NCBI GenBank assembly: GCA_965223815.1
Contig: OZ245019.1
Coordinates: forward strand, 3,720,001 to 3,784,000
Length of the DNA: 64,000 nt
Reading direction: 5' to 3'
Source of the DNA: HKST-UBA178 sp965223815
GTDB taxonomy: Bacteria > Pseudomonadota > Gammaproteobacteria > Chromatiales > Chromatiaceae
Of this stretch, positions 27,542-35,491 are shown one piece after another. Positions within the stretch are counted from its first letter, which is position 1. Each line of letters starts with the position of its first letter. The notes beneath the pieces are model-generated. The model saw only the letters and a program-made list of their open reading frames with translations, ran no database searches and was not told the origin of the DNA. The position numbers were made by a program, and so were the translations under genes.

Positions 27542-28120
27542 TTACGGATCCAACAAGGGCCTGAGCCGTGAATCGATCGCCGCTCGGGCCCGAAAGATCC
27601 TCGATCTAACAGTACCCACCGGGCACTCCATGGCATTGGCGATCTCTTCGTAGCTCAATCCCTCCAGTTCTCTCAGAGTGATGGCAGTTCTGAGATCCTC
27701 CGGAAGATCTTCCATCGCCCGCCGCACTGTCTCTGCGATCTCCGCAGAGAGAAGATGCCGCTCAGGTGTGGCATGTTCCTTGAGTCTGCTACCTACGTCC
27801 AACTGTTCCGCAGTCTCGGCATCGACATCAGAACCCGGCGGCCGCCTGCCCTGAGCTACCAGAAAGTTCTTGGCAGTATTAATGGCAATTCGGTATAGCC
27901 AGGTGTAGAACGCGCTCTCGCCGCGAAAATTGGATAGTGCCCTGTAGGCCTTGATAAAAACCTCCTGGGTGACATCCTGAGTCTCGCTGTGATCGCGGAT
28001 GTATCTCGACACCAGGTTTACTACCTTCTGCTGGTATTTCAAAACCAACAAATCAAAGGCCTTCTTATCTCCGCGCTGAACCCGGGAAACAAGTTCCTGG
28101 TCCACCTCTCGTTCACCCAT
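27542..28120 (-). CDS. rpoE: RNA polymerase sigma-E factor
   Basis: Extracytoplasmic-function sigma factor for envelope stress (RpoE/AlgU). The 192 residues show sigma region 2 (FDLLVLKYQQKVVNLVSRYI, QDVTQEVFIKAYRAL) and region 4 (LPEDLRTAITLRELEGLSYE, followed by the helix-turn-helix PVGTVRSRIFRAR). GGAG lies upstream of the ATG. A sigma-E-type promoter lies about 50-75 bp upstream, so the gene should activate itself. It heads rpoE-rseA-rseB-rseC-mucD-glutaredoxin. Confidence 0.97.
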   Translation of the reverse strand: MGEREVDQELVSRVQRGDKKAFDLLVLKYQQKVVNLVSRYIRDHSETQDVTQEVFIKAYRALSNFRGESAFYTWLYRIAINTAKNFLVAQGRRPPGSDVDAETAEQLDVGSRLKEHATPERHLLSAEIAETVRRAMEDLPEDLRTAITLRELEGLSYEEIANAMECPVGTVRSRIFRARAAIDSRLRPLLDP

Positions 28121-28168
28121 TCAGCTGGACTCCATCTTCACGGGCAACCGATTTAAGAGATTTACTCT

Positions 28169-28196
28169 GATTGACCGCCTGCTATCTGATAAGTTC
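28169..28196 (-). promoter_or_regulatory. sigma-E-type promoter of rpoE
   Basis: Minus-strand GAACTT (28191-28196) and TCAATC (28169-28174) are separated by exactly 16 bp, matching the sigma-E/AlgU pattern GAACTT-N16-TCnnA closely. It lies between rpoE and divergent nadB and points towards rpoE, giving a leader of about 40 nt. Confidence 0.75.
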
Positions 28197-28336
28197 TCTA
28201 CCACAGTAACTTTTTTGGTTCTCGTTTCCCCGAAATTACGCTAATCTTTACCGACTTAATTGCCAGGAAATTTTCTGAGGGACAACCATATGAATTATGA
28301 CCTCTCACTAGGTTTGCAGCAAATCCGGAGCTACCC

Positions 28337-29959
28337 ATGAGCCAACTGAAATTTGATGTGCTGATTATTGGCAGCGGTGCCGCCGGCCTTGGTCTGGCAC
28401 TTCGTCTTCCCAAATCGCTCAAGATCGGACTGATCGCCAAAGGTCCGCTTAGGGAAGGAAGCACCTATTATGCCCAGGGGGGCATATCCGCTGTGCTTGA
28501 CGAGACCGACTCCCTCTCCTCCCACGTCAAGGACACCCTGGTTGCGGGTGCGGACCTGTGCAATGAACCCATCGTCAGAATGGTGGTAGAAAAAGGGCCG
28601 GAGAATATCCGCTGGTTGCTCGAGGAGGGGGTTGAATTCACCCGCGACCAGCCCGCCGGGTCCGGCTATCATCTGACTCGCGAAGGAGGTCACTCGCACA
28701 GACGGGTTATCCATGCAGCCGACGCAACTGGGCAGGAGCTCGAATCCACGCTGGAATTGCAGGTGGGAAATCGAGACAACATTGAAGTATTCGAGCACCA
28801 TAACGCCATTGACCTGCTAATCGGCAACCCTGGTGAGAAACAAGACAAAGGATGCCGCGGCGCTTATGTACTCGACAGGCACGAGGGTAAAGTCGAGACC
28901 TTCGTTGCCCGCTTTACCGTGCTCGCTACAGGTGGCGCCAGCAAGGTCTACCTCTATACCAGCAACCCGGATGTTTCGACCGGAGATGGTATAGCCATGG
29001 CTTGGCGCGCCGGGTGCAGGGTAGTCAATATGGAGTTTATTCAATTTCACCCCACCTGCCTGTTCCACCCTCATGCCAAATCGTTTCTCATCACCGAAGC
29101 CTTGCGCGGGGAGGGAGGGAAGCTCCTGCTACCGGACGGCAGCAGATTCATGCCAGGATTCGACTCCCGGGCGGAATTAGCCCCCCGAGATATTGTGGCG
29201 CGCGCTATCGACCACGAAATGAAACGGCTGGGAGCGGACTGTCTGTTTCTGGATATAAGCCATAAACCCGAGTCCTTCATCCTCGAGCACTTTCCGACGA
29301 TCCACGGAAAATGCCTTGAATTCGGTATCGATATAACCAAAGAGCCCATCCCCGTAGTGCCCGCGGCCCATTACACCTGTGGCGGTGTCATGACCGACCG
29401 CAGAGCACGCACAGACATCCCCAACCTGTTCGCGGTTGGAGAGACCGCGTACACGGGGCTTCACGGCGCCAATCGAATGGCCAGCAACTCGTTGCTGGAA
29501 TGTCTGGTGTTCTCCCAACAGGCCGCAGAGGAGATCACCAGGCAAATGGGCGAAACCCCTTTCCCCGAACGAATCCCAGATTGGGACGAGAGCCGGGTAA
29601 CCGACTCCGATGAAGAGGTAGTCGTGTCGCACAACTGGGATGAGCTGCGTCATTTCATGTGGGACTATGTGGGTATAGTACGCACTAACAAGCGTCTGCA
29701 ACGCGCCAAGCGCCGAATCATCTTGCTGCAACAGGAAATTAAGGAGTACTACGGAAACTTCAAGGTTAACAACGACCTGCTTGAATTGAGGAACCTCGTG
29801 GAAGTGGCGGATCTAATCGTGCGCTGTGCCCAGCACCGGAAAGAGAGCCGGGGCCTGCACTACACCCTGGACTTCCCTAGACGGGACGACCGCTTCCAGC
29901 GCAGCCCTACTGTTCTGATACCCGATAATTTTGACAGCGAACTGGCCCTGGACATCTGA
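28337..29959 (+). CDS. nadB: L-aspartate oxidase
   Basis: FAD enzyme that oxidises aspartate to iminoaspartate in de novo NAD synthesis. The 540 residues show the Rossmann GSGAAGLGLAL motif, STYYAQGGISAV, EFIQFHPTCL, the ligand-binding HYTCGGVMTD and GLHGANRMASNSLLE, and a helical C-terminus. These match NadB rather than SdhA. It starts with GGAG 7 nt upstream. Placement opposite rpoE is standard in Gammaproteobacteria. Confidence 0.97.
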   Translation: MSQLKFDVLIIGSGAAGLGLALRLPKSLKIGLIAKGPLREGSTYYAQGGISAVLDETDSLSSHVKDTLVAGADLCNEPIVRMVVEKGPENIRWLLEEGVEFTRDQPAGSGYHLTREGGHSHRRVIHAADATGQELESTLELQVGNRDNIEVFEHHNAIDLLIGNPGEKQDKGCRGAYVLDRHEGKVETFVARFTVLATGGASKVYLYTSNPDVSTGDGIAMAWRAGCRVVNMEFIQFHPTCLFHPHAKSFLITEALRGEGGKLLLPDGSRFMPGFDSRAELAPRDIVARAIDHEMKRLGADCLFLDISHKPESFILEHFPTIHGKCLEFGIDITKEPIPVVPAAHYTCGGVMTDRRARTDIPNLFAVGETAYTGLHGANRMASNSLLECLVFSQQAAEEITRQMGETPFPERIPDWDESRVTDSDEEVVVSHNWDELRHFMWDYVGIVRTNKRLQRAKRRIILLQQEIKEYYGNFKVNNDLLELRNLVEVADLIVRCAQHRKESRGLHYTLDFPRRDDRFQRSPTVLIPDNFDSELALDI

Positions 29960-29964
29960 GTAAG

Positions 29965-30411
29965 TCAGTACCCTTGGTTCTGGTGAATGCGCAGATACGC
30001 TCGCAATCTCCTAACCTGTTCCGGGTCTGCATTGTCGATGGTTATGATGACGTGACGGATACCGCTGCCAGCCATCGAGAAACTTAGAATGACTATCCAG
30101 GGTGAGACAAAACAGTGAGGTATCAAGCTGGCGGACTGCTGCTCCCCACTCACCAGAAAAAGTGTCCATTTGCTGTCGCTGCAACAGACCAATCGCGCTA
30201 TCGCTGTCTGAGCCGCCCGAGAAACGGTTCCCGACCAGCTTCGGCGGAGGCTAAATAGCGGTAAAACCAGGAAAAGCCCGAAGATGGGATAGGCCACTGC
30301 AAGGATAGAGATCGCCGCCAGCAGAGCGCTATGGACGACAATGACATAGGCCGCCAGCCATCTGGAATGGCCAAACTCCAATATAATTGGGGATGTCATA
30401 CCTGGCATCAC
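29965..30411 (-). CDS. ygfX: YgfX-like small membrane protein
   Basis: A 148-residue protein with two adjacent membrane helices (about 20-60, WLAAYVIVVHSALLAAISILAV and the following FGLFLVLPLF) and a cytoplasmic C-terminus ending ADPEQVRRLRAYLRIH. The layout and the position directly after sdhE match YgfX of E. coli, encoded with SdhE (YgfY). YgfX has been described both as a toxin-like membrane protein and as a partner of SdhE in flavinylation-related functions. Sequence similarity is moderate, so the assignment rests partly on context. Confidence 0.75.
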   Translation of the reverse strand: MMPGMTSPIILEFGHSRWLAAYVIVVHSALLAAISILAVAYPIFGLFLVLPLFSLRRSWSGTVSRAAQTAIARLVCCSDSKWTLFLVSGEQQSASLIPHCFVSPWIVILSFSMAGSGIRHVIITIDNADPEQVRRLRAYLRIHQNQGY

Positions 30412-30463
30412 CTCCCTGTGATCCCAAAACGAAACTGATAGTCCTACCTAGAGACGGTAGGCA

Positions 30464-30715
30464 CTAACCCCTTATCCCCCGACGCAGGATCCTTAAAAAT
30501 CGTTCAATCTCCTTGTCGTCGATTTCATCCTTTCCCAGTATCAGGCGATGCAGCTCGGGATCCTGCATTTCCAGGAGTTTTCGAAAGCAGACCTGGTCCG
30601 CCTCATTCGCCATTGGATAGGACGCTTCCAGATAGTGGCTCAGTACCACGTCGAGTTCCTTCATGCCGCGCCGGCAACGCCAGCGCAGCCGGGAAATCTC
30701 GCTCGCAGATGTCAC
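30464..30715 (-). CDS. sdhE: succinate dehydrogenase flavinylation factor SdhE
   Basis: SdhE (SDH5, YgfY) helps attach FAD covalently to SdhA. The 83-residue protein has the conserved segment RLRWRCRRGMKELDVVLSHY (RGxxE motif) and FRKLLEMQDPELHRLILG. A longer frame runs into sdhB, but the GTG at 30715 follows the sdhB stop by one base and gives the family length. It completes an sdhC-D-A-B-E operon, so the flavinylation factor is made with its client. Confidence 0.93.
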   Translation of the reverse strand: MTSASEISRLRWRCRRGMKELDVVLSHYLEASYPMANEADQVCFRKLLEMQDPELHRLILGKDEIDDKEIERFLRILRRGIRG

Positions 30716-30716
30716 A

Positions 30717-31499
30717 CTAGAGCCGCCGTTTGACAAGCAGCTTCTTGGTCTCGCCGATTGCCTGAGAAGGATTGAGCCCTTTAGGACATACCTTGGCACA
30801 ATTCATGATTGTGTGGCATCTATAGAGTTTGAAAGGATCTTCCAGCTCGTCGAGCCGCTCACCTGTGGCTTCGTCCCTAGAGTCCACGATCCATCTATAG
30901 GCATTGAGCAAAGCGGCGGGGCCGAGATATCGATCACTGTTCCACCAATAACTGGGGCAACTGGTTGAACAGCAGGCACAAAGAATGCACTCGTACAGGC
31001 CATCCAACTTCGCCCTATCCTCTCTCGATTGCAGCCGTTCACGATCCGGTGGCGTTGGAGACTGAGTCTTCATCCACGGCTCTACCGAGGCATACTGGGC
31101 GTAGAAATTCGAGAGATCGGTAACCAAATCCTTGACCACGGGTTGATGTGGCAGCGGATATACCTTGACATCGCCCTTGATATCCTCAATGGCTTTGGTA
31201 CAGGCGAGTGTATTTTCACCATCAATATTCATCGAACAGGAACCGCAGATGCCCTCTCGGCAGGAGCGGCGCAACGACAGTGACGAGTCCATCTCCCCTT
31301 TGATTTTCAGTAGAGCATCCAGCACCATTGGACCACAGCTGTCCATATCCACCTCATAGGTGTCGGTGCGGGGATTCTCACCACTGTCCGGGTCAAATCG
31401 ATAGATAACAAAGCGCTTGATGTTCTTAACGCCCCCCTCTGCTGCAACTGTCTTTCCCTGCTTGACTACAGAGTTGGGTGGGAGTGTGAATTCAGCCAT
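30717..31499 (-). CDS. sdhB: succinate dehydrogenase iron-sulfur subunit
   Basis: Electron-transfer subunit of complex II. The 260 residues carry the [2Fe-2S] ligands CREGICGSC with a later Cys, the [4Fe-4S] motif CILCACCSTSCP and the [3Fe-4S] region CHTIMNCAKVCPKGLNP, in the usual order. It lies 11 bp after sdhA. The long insertion-free C-terminus and the neighbours exclude fumarate reductase. Confidence 0.97.
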   Translation of the reverse strand: MAEFTLPPNSVVKQGKTVAAEGGVKNIKRFVIYRFDPDSGENPRTDTYEVDMDSCGPMVLDALLKIKGEMDSSLSLRRSCREGICGSCSMNIDGENTLACTKAIEDIKGDVKVYPLPHQPVVKDLVTDLSNFYAQYASVEPWMKTQSPTPPDRERLQSREDRAKLDGLYECILCACCSTSCPSYWWNSDRYLGPAALLNAYRWIVDSRDEATGERLDELEDPFKLYRCHTIMNCAKVCPKGLNPSQAIGETKKLLVKRRL

Positions 31500-31510
31500 C
31501 TCTTGGGTCC

Positions 31511-33313
31511 TCAGTAAACGCGTTTCTTTGGTGGGATCACTTCACACTCATCGCTGAGGGTGTACATGTGTACAGGTCGGAAGTCAAAAGCGACTTTACC
31601 CCCTGCGTCGATCCAGGCGAGGGTATGTTTCATCCATTGCTCATCGTCGCGATCGGGATAGTCTTCGCGCGCGTGACCGCCACGGCTCTCTGAGCGATTT
31701 AATGCGCCCTGGATAATTACTTGGGCCTGAGCCAGCAAGTTTTCGAGTTCCAAGGTCTCCACCAGATCCGTATTCCAGACCAATCCCCGATCAGATACAC
31801 CTACGTCCTTGAAACCGGCAAAGATCTCGTTCATCTTGTCCACACCCTCCTGCATGGAATCACCAGTTCGAAACACCGCGGCATGCTTCTGCATAGTACG
31901 TTGCATCTCATCGCGGAGCTTCGCAGTTGGTGTTTTTCCATTCGCGTTACGTAAACCGTCCAATCTTGCCAAGATCGGTTCCACGCTGGATTCGGGCAGG
32001 GTCTTGTGGGGTGTGCCCTTCTTAATAGTATCAGCCGCCCGCAACGCCGCTGCGCGACCAAAAACCACGATGTCCAACAGCGAATTGGAGCCCAGCCTGT
32101 TAGCACCGTGGACGGATACGCAGGCTGCTTCACCGATGGCCATCAAGCCTGGCACCACAGCATCGGGATCACCATCCTGCAGGGTCACCACTTCGCCGTG
32201 ATAGTTGGTGGGAATCCCTCCCATGTTGTAGTGCACTGTGGGAATCACGGGAATCGGGTCTTTAGAGACATCTACGCCGGCAAATATTTTTGCTGATTCC
32301 GCAATGCCCGGCAATCGCTCGTTGATAATCTCCCCGCCGAGATGCTCCAGATGCAGAAAGATATGATCCTTTTCGCTCCCAACACCCCGGCCTTCGTTTA
32401 TCTCTATGGTCATGGAGCGGCTCACCACATCCCGGGAGGCCAAGTCCTTGGCGTTGGGCGCATAGCGCTCCATAAAACGCTCGCCCTCGGAGTTGGTGAG
32501 ATACCCACCTTCTCCCCGGACACCTTCCGTAATCAACACCCCGGCACCATAAATACCGGTGGGGTGGAACTGAACGAACTCCATATCCTGCAGTGGTAGG
32601 CCGGCTCGCAGCACCATAGCGCTGCCATCGCCGGTGCAGGTATGCGCCGAGGTTGCCGAGAAATAGGCCCGGCCGCAACCGCCGGTCGCCAATACCACGG
32701 TGTGAGCGCGAAACCGGTGGATCTCACCGGTTGCCAGATCCCAGGCGATTACCCCGCGACAGACACCCTCATCCATGATTAAGTCGATGGCGAAGTACTC
32801 TATATAGAATTCTGCTTTGTGCTTCAGCGACTGCTGGTAAAGGGTATGCAGAATAGCGTGGCCGGTACGATCAGCGGCGGCGCACGTACGCTCTGCCCGT
32901 CCCTCACCAAAATTCGTGGTCATTCCGCCAAACGAGCGCTGATAGATTTTACCCTCCTCGGTTCGCGAAAAAGGCACGCCGAAATGCTCGAGTTCGATAA
33001 CCGCGGGTACTGCCTCGCGGCACATGTACTCGATGGCGTCCTGGTCTCCCAACCAGTCGGAACCCTTGACGGTGTCGTACATATGCCACTGCCAGCTATC
33101 GGGCCCCATATTACCAAGCGAGGCGCTCATTCCCCCCTGGGCTGCCACAGTATGACTGCGGGTAGGGAAGACCTTGGTGATGCATGCGGTGGAAAGTCCC
33201 GCGGCGGCCATACCCAGTGTGGCCCGCAGCCCCGCGCCTCCCGCTCCAACTATCACAACGTCGTAAGCGTGATCAACCAACTTATATTTTTCGCTTAGAT
33301 TAGCTTGCGACAT
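31511..33313 (-). CDS. sdhA: succinate dehydrogenase flavoprotein subunit
   Basis: Catalytic subunit of complex II, oxidising succinate to fumarate. The 600 residues show GAGGAGLRATLGMA, the covalent-FAD histidine in RSHTVAAQGG, EFVQFHPTGIYG, and the active-site HYNMGGIPTNY and HGANRLGSNSLLD. Length and motifs are standard. It starts 3 bp after the sdhD stop. Confidence 0.98.
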   Translation of the reverse strand: MSQANLSEKYKLVDHAYDVVIVGAGGAGLRATLGMAAAGLSTACITKVFPTRSHTVAAQGGMSASLGNMGPDSWQWHMYDTVKGSDWLGDQDAIEYMCREAVPAVIELEHFGVPFSRTEEGKIYQRSFGGMTTNFGEGRAERTCAAADRTGHAILHTLYQQSLKHKAEFYIEYFAIDLIMDEGVCRGVIAWDLATGEIHRFRAHTVVLATGGCGRAYFSATSAHTCTGDGSAMVLRAGLPLQDMEFVQFHPTGIYGAGVLITEGVRGEGGYLTNSEGERFMERYAPNAKDLASRDVVSRSMTIEINEGRGVGSEKDHIFLHLEHLGGEIINERLPGIAESAKIFAGVDVSKDPIPVIPTVHYNMGGIPTNYHGEVVTLQDGDPDAVVPGLMAIGEAACVSVHGANRLGSNSLLDIVVFGRAAALRAADTIKKGTPHKTLPESSVEPILARLDGLRNANGKTPTAKLRDEMQRTMQKHAAVFRTGDSMQEGVDKMNEIFAGFKDVGVSDRGLVWNTDLVETLELENLLAQAQVIIQGALNRSESRGGHAREDYPDRDDEQWMKHTLAWIDAGGKVAFDFRPVHMYTLSDECEVIPPKKRVY

Positions 33314-33316
33314 GTA

Positions 33317-33700
33317 TCAGGCCCCCACGGCAATCTTTAGAACAGCGATCACCCCGATGACCGCAAACAGCAAGCAAAAAAGTCCAACTGCAACGATGGC
33401 GCCCGTGCGCCATCCATGCGACGGAACATAGTCTTCGATGATGACCTGGAGTCCCAGTTGCGTATGGTAAAAAAGCGCTGCTATCAACAGCACCAGGCCA
33501 ATAGTGACAGCGGGTGAAGCAACCCATGCAACCATAGTGGCATGATCTGCCTGGGGCAATGCTGCGAAAGAGAAGGTTAGCCAGAGGATCAGCGGTAACA
33601 GCAAGATGGAAGTGAGGCGCTGCCGCCACCAGTGGGTGACCCCCTCTTTGGCGGAGCCCAGACCCTTAGCTCGGGAGAGTGGTGTACGTAGATCGTTCAT
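33317..33700 (-). CDS. sdhD: succinate dehydrogenase membrane anchor SdhD
   Basis: Small hydrophobic anchor of complex II with three helices (about LTSILLLPLILWLTFSF, VTIGLVLLIAALFYH, and a C-terminal AVGLFCLLFAVIGVIAVL). It also has the HTQLGLQVIIEDY segment typical of SdhD near the quinone/haem site. A longer frame extends upstream through sdhC. The ATG at 33700 has AGGA 8 nt upstream; an ATG at 33709 overlapping the sdhC stop is the alternative. Confidence 0.92.
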   Translation of the reverse strand: MNDLRTPLSRAKGLGSAKEGVTHWWRQRLTSILLLPLILWLTFSFAALPQADHATMVAWVASPAVTIGLVLLIAALFYHTQLGLQVIIEDYVPSHGWRTGAIVAVGLFCLLFAVIGVIAVLKIAVGA

Positions 33701-33705
33701 GGTGT

Positions 33706-34092
33706 TCATCCTGCTGTCAGGGCAACCACCCAGGTCGCCAGTGTCAAGATCACGGCCCCTCCAAGAACCACCATATCGCTCTTGGCCGCCTGCTCCAGTT
33801 CGAGCCCCCAGCCGGTATCCCACAGCAAGTGACGCAGCCCGTGACAAAAATGGAAAAACAGCGCGAAGGTAAATGCAAACAGCAAAATCTGCCCATACCA
33901 GGCTGAGAGATGGGTGTGCATTGCGGCATAATAGTCACCCCCCACAGCGACGCTGGAAAGCGCCCAAACCAGCAGCACTGCCCCCAAGCTTAAAGCCGCG
34001 CCCGTGGCCCTGTGGGTAATGGATATCAGGGCAGTAAGGGGTAGCCGGTAGATTTGTACATGGGGTGAAGTAGGACGGTTTTGGTTATTCAT
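33706..34092 (-). CDS. sdhC: succinate dehydrogenase cytochrome b556 subunit SdhC
   Basis: Haem-binding membrane subunit of complex II. The 128 residues have the family N-terminus (NRPTSPHVQIYRLPLTALIS, then SITHRATG) and three helices, with HFCHGLRHLLWDTG carrying the expected haem ligand His. It begins 64 bp after the small SdhAF4-like gene and is followed almost without gap by sdhD. Confidence 0.96.
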   Translation of the reverse strand: MNNQNRPTSPHVQIYRLPLTALISITHRATGAALSLGAVLLVWALSSVAVGGDYYAAMHTHLSAWYGQILLFAFTFALFFHFCHGLRHLLWDTGWGLELEQAAKSDMVVLGGAVILTLATWVVALTAG

Positions 34093-34156
34093 GATGTTGT
34101 CCAGAATTCCTCTATCTTGATCGTTCTTGGGCGCTTCTGCTGGGTGGCCGGACCCT

Positions 34157-34327
34157 TTAGAAATCTATGCAGCGCCCATTCTTTTCCCAATCGCCGTAGC
34201 GTGTCGGCTCCTTGCCGGGCGGTCCTCCATACTCCTTTGGCACTGCCTTCCCGGCCCCATCATTCGGCTTGGTTGGCGGTTCGGGCGCCTCTGTTCGTTC
34301 GGTTCGTGTGATTGACTCCTCTGACAT
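34157..34327 (-). CDS. SdhAF4-like succinate dehydrogenase assembly factor (DUF1674)
   Basis: A 56-residue protein whose C-terminus KEYGGPPGKEPTRYGDWEK and the following GRCIDF is the hallmark of DUF1674, the family of the eukaryotic complex II assembly factor SDHAF4 (Sdh8), which protects flavinylated SdhA before it joins SdhB. The frame opens at 34360, but the ATG at 34327 has GTGGAG 8 nt upstream. It is the first gene of the sdh operon, just downstream of a strong promoter. Confidence 0.88.
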   Translation of the reverse strand: MSEESITRTERTEAPEPPTKPNDGAGKAVPKEYGGPPGKEPTRYGDWEKNGRCIDF

Positions 34328-34358
34328 GGCAATGCTCCACATTTTGCTGCACCTGCAC

Positions 34359-34388
34359 ACTATGATGCAATTACCCCCAAATTGTCAA
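34359..34388 (-). promoter_or_regulatory. sigma-70 promoter of the sdh operon
   Basis: Minus-strand TTGACA (34383-34388, perfect) and CATAGT (34359-34364) are spaced by 18 bp, with the start site expected near 34352 and the first gene at 34327. The rest of the spacer up to the darP end at 34624 shows nothing else that I can support. Confidence 0.6.
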
Positions 34389-34623
34389 AGTCGCAACGAT
34401 TTGGTCAGGGCATCGGCGGCTTTGGCCAACCTCCCGGGGTGTCAGGCGATGGCTAACGACCCGCGCTGTAATCGGGTGGCTAGGTAATCAGCTGCTTCTA
34501 ACTACCCAGCGCTAGTTCGAGAATTAAACCCACAAAGCACTGGGAATGGGGATCCCGCGCCAGGAATTATAACGGCTGGCTCGGGATTTGGCAGCCATTT
34601 CTTAATGCACCCATTAGGAAAAT

Positions 34624-35124
34624 TTAGGATTGGGCCGGTTCCTCTGGGTTTTTTGGTATCAAACCATCCAGATAAGCGAAAAGTTGGCGCCGAGCCGTCG
34701 CCCCTCGAGCGTTGCCAAAATCCAGCTTAGCCGAATCGATGAGTTGCCGCAGTTGCTGTTTGTCGCCCACTGGAAAACGATCCGATAGATCGCTCAATGC
34801 GACGTCCCCCTCCGAAAGCAGTCGGTCCCGCCATGCTTCGAGCAGATGCAGACGCCGAACCTCAAGGGCGTGCCCCATATCCAATCCTTTGAGAAATCGC
34901 TTGAGCGGCTCCAGATTTTGTTCCCGGCTTAGCAGTTTTCCAAGTCGGCGCTCATGGCGCTTTATGGCCCCTCCCCCTTTGATTCTCAGGGACTCCTCCA
35001 GCGCTGCCATAACCTCTGGGCTTAAACCCAAATCGCGCCACTGATTTGGGTTGAGGTGCATTGCTCTTGCACCCAGCTGCTGCAGTGCCAACATGTCACG
35101 CTTTTTTTGGCTCTTGCTCGTCAC
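34624..35124 (-). CDS. darP: ribosome biogenesis protein DarP (YjgA, DUF615)
   Basis: Late 50S-subunit maturation protein of Beta- and Gammaproteobacteria. The 166-residue highly charged helical protein has the family pattern KSQKKRDMLALQQLGARAM and the later AIKRHERRLGKLL and ARRQLFAYL segments. It starts at a GTG preceded by AGGAAAGG. It stands alone on the minus strand, far from pmbA, its usual partner. Confidence 0.93.
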   Translation of the reverse strand: MTSKSQKKRDMLALQQLGARAMHLNPNQWRDLGLSPEVMAALEESLRIKGGGAIKRHERRLGKLLSREQNLEPLKRFLKGLDMGHALEVRRLHLLEAWRDRLLSEGDVALSDLSDRFPVGDKQQLRQLIDSAKLDFGNARGATARRQLFAYLDGLIPKNPEEPAQS

Positions 35125-35491
35125 TGCCTTTCCTGTCTCCGCAAATGTAACACCCAGTCTGAAATGAACAAACTGATGAAGATCTCAACAAATGCCAGCG
35201 TATCAACACCCCGCGGTTGGGGTGTTCCAAAGCTAGTATCACGAACTTTAGCCCGCTCAAGAGTGAATTGATACAGCCGATAGAATGGCTGTTAGATGAT
35301 TTCGAGACACAAGGCAGCGGCCTGCAATATACGTCTTCGAACTCTGGGGGAGGGATCGAATTCAAAGACAATCGGAATGGTTCAAATCTCTATTTCCCAA
35401 GATTGTTGCAAGTTTACCCGGAAATCGAAAAAGTTGTACACTTTCGGATTGTCCCCGACACAGGAGTTGGAGTTCGGGACGCGCAATCGGG
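35125..35491. other. intergenic region between divergent darP and the fusion gene
   Basis: No gene is convincing here. A perfect 8-bp inverted repeat, AACACCCC / GGGGTGTT with a 6-nt loop, lies at 35205-35226, without a T-run on either strand, so it is not a terminator and could be an operator or leader hairpin. The composition is AT-richer than the flanks. The region must hold promoters for both divergent genes, but I see no clear consensus pair. Confidence 0.5.

Noticed and set aside
35371..35395. tRNA-like T-loop GGTTCAAATC
   Set aside because: The flanking bases do not form a T-stem, and no acceptor, D or anticodon arm fits around it.
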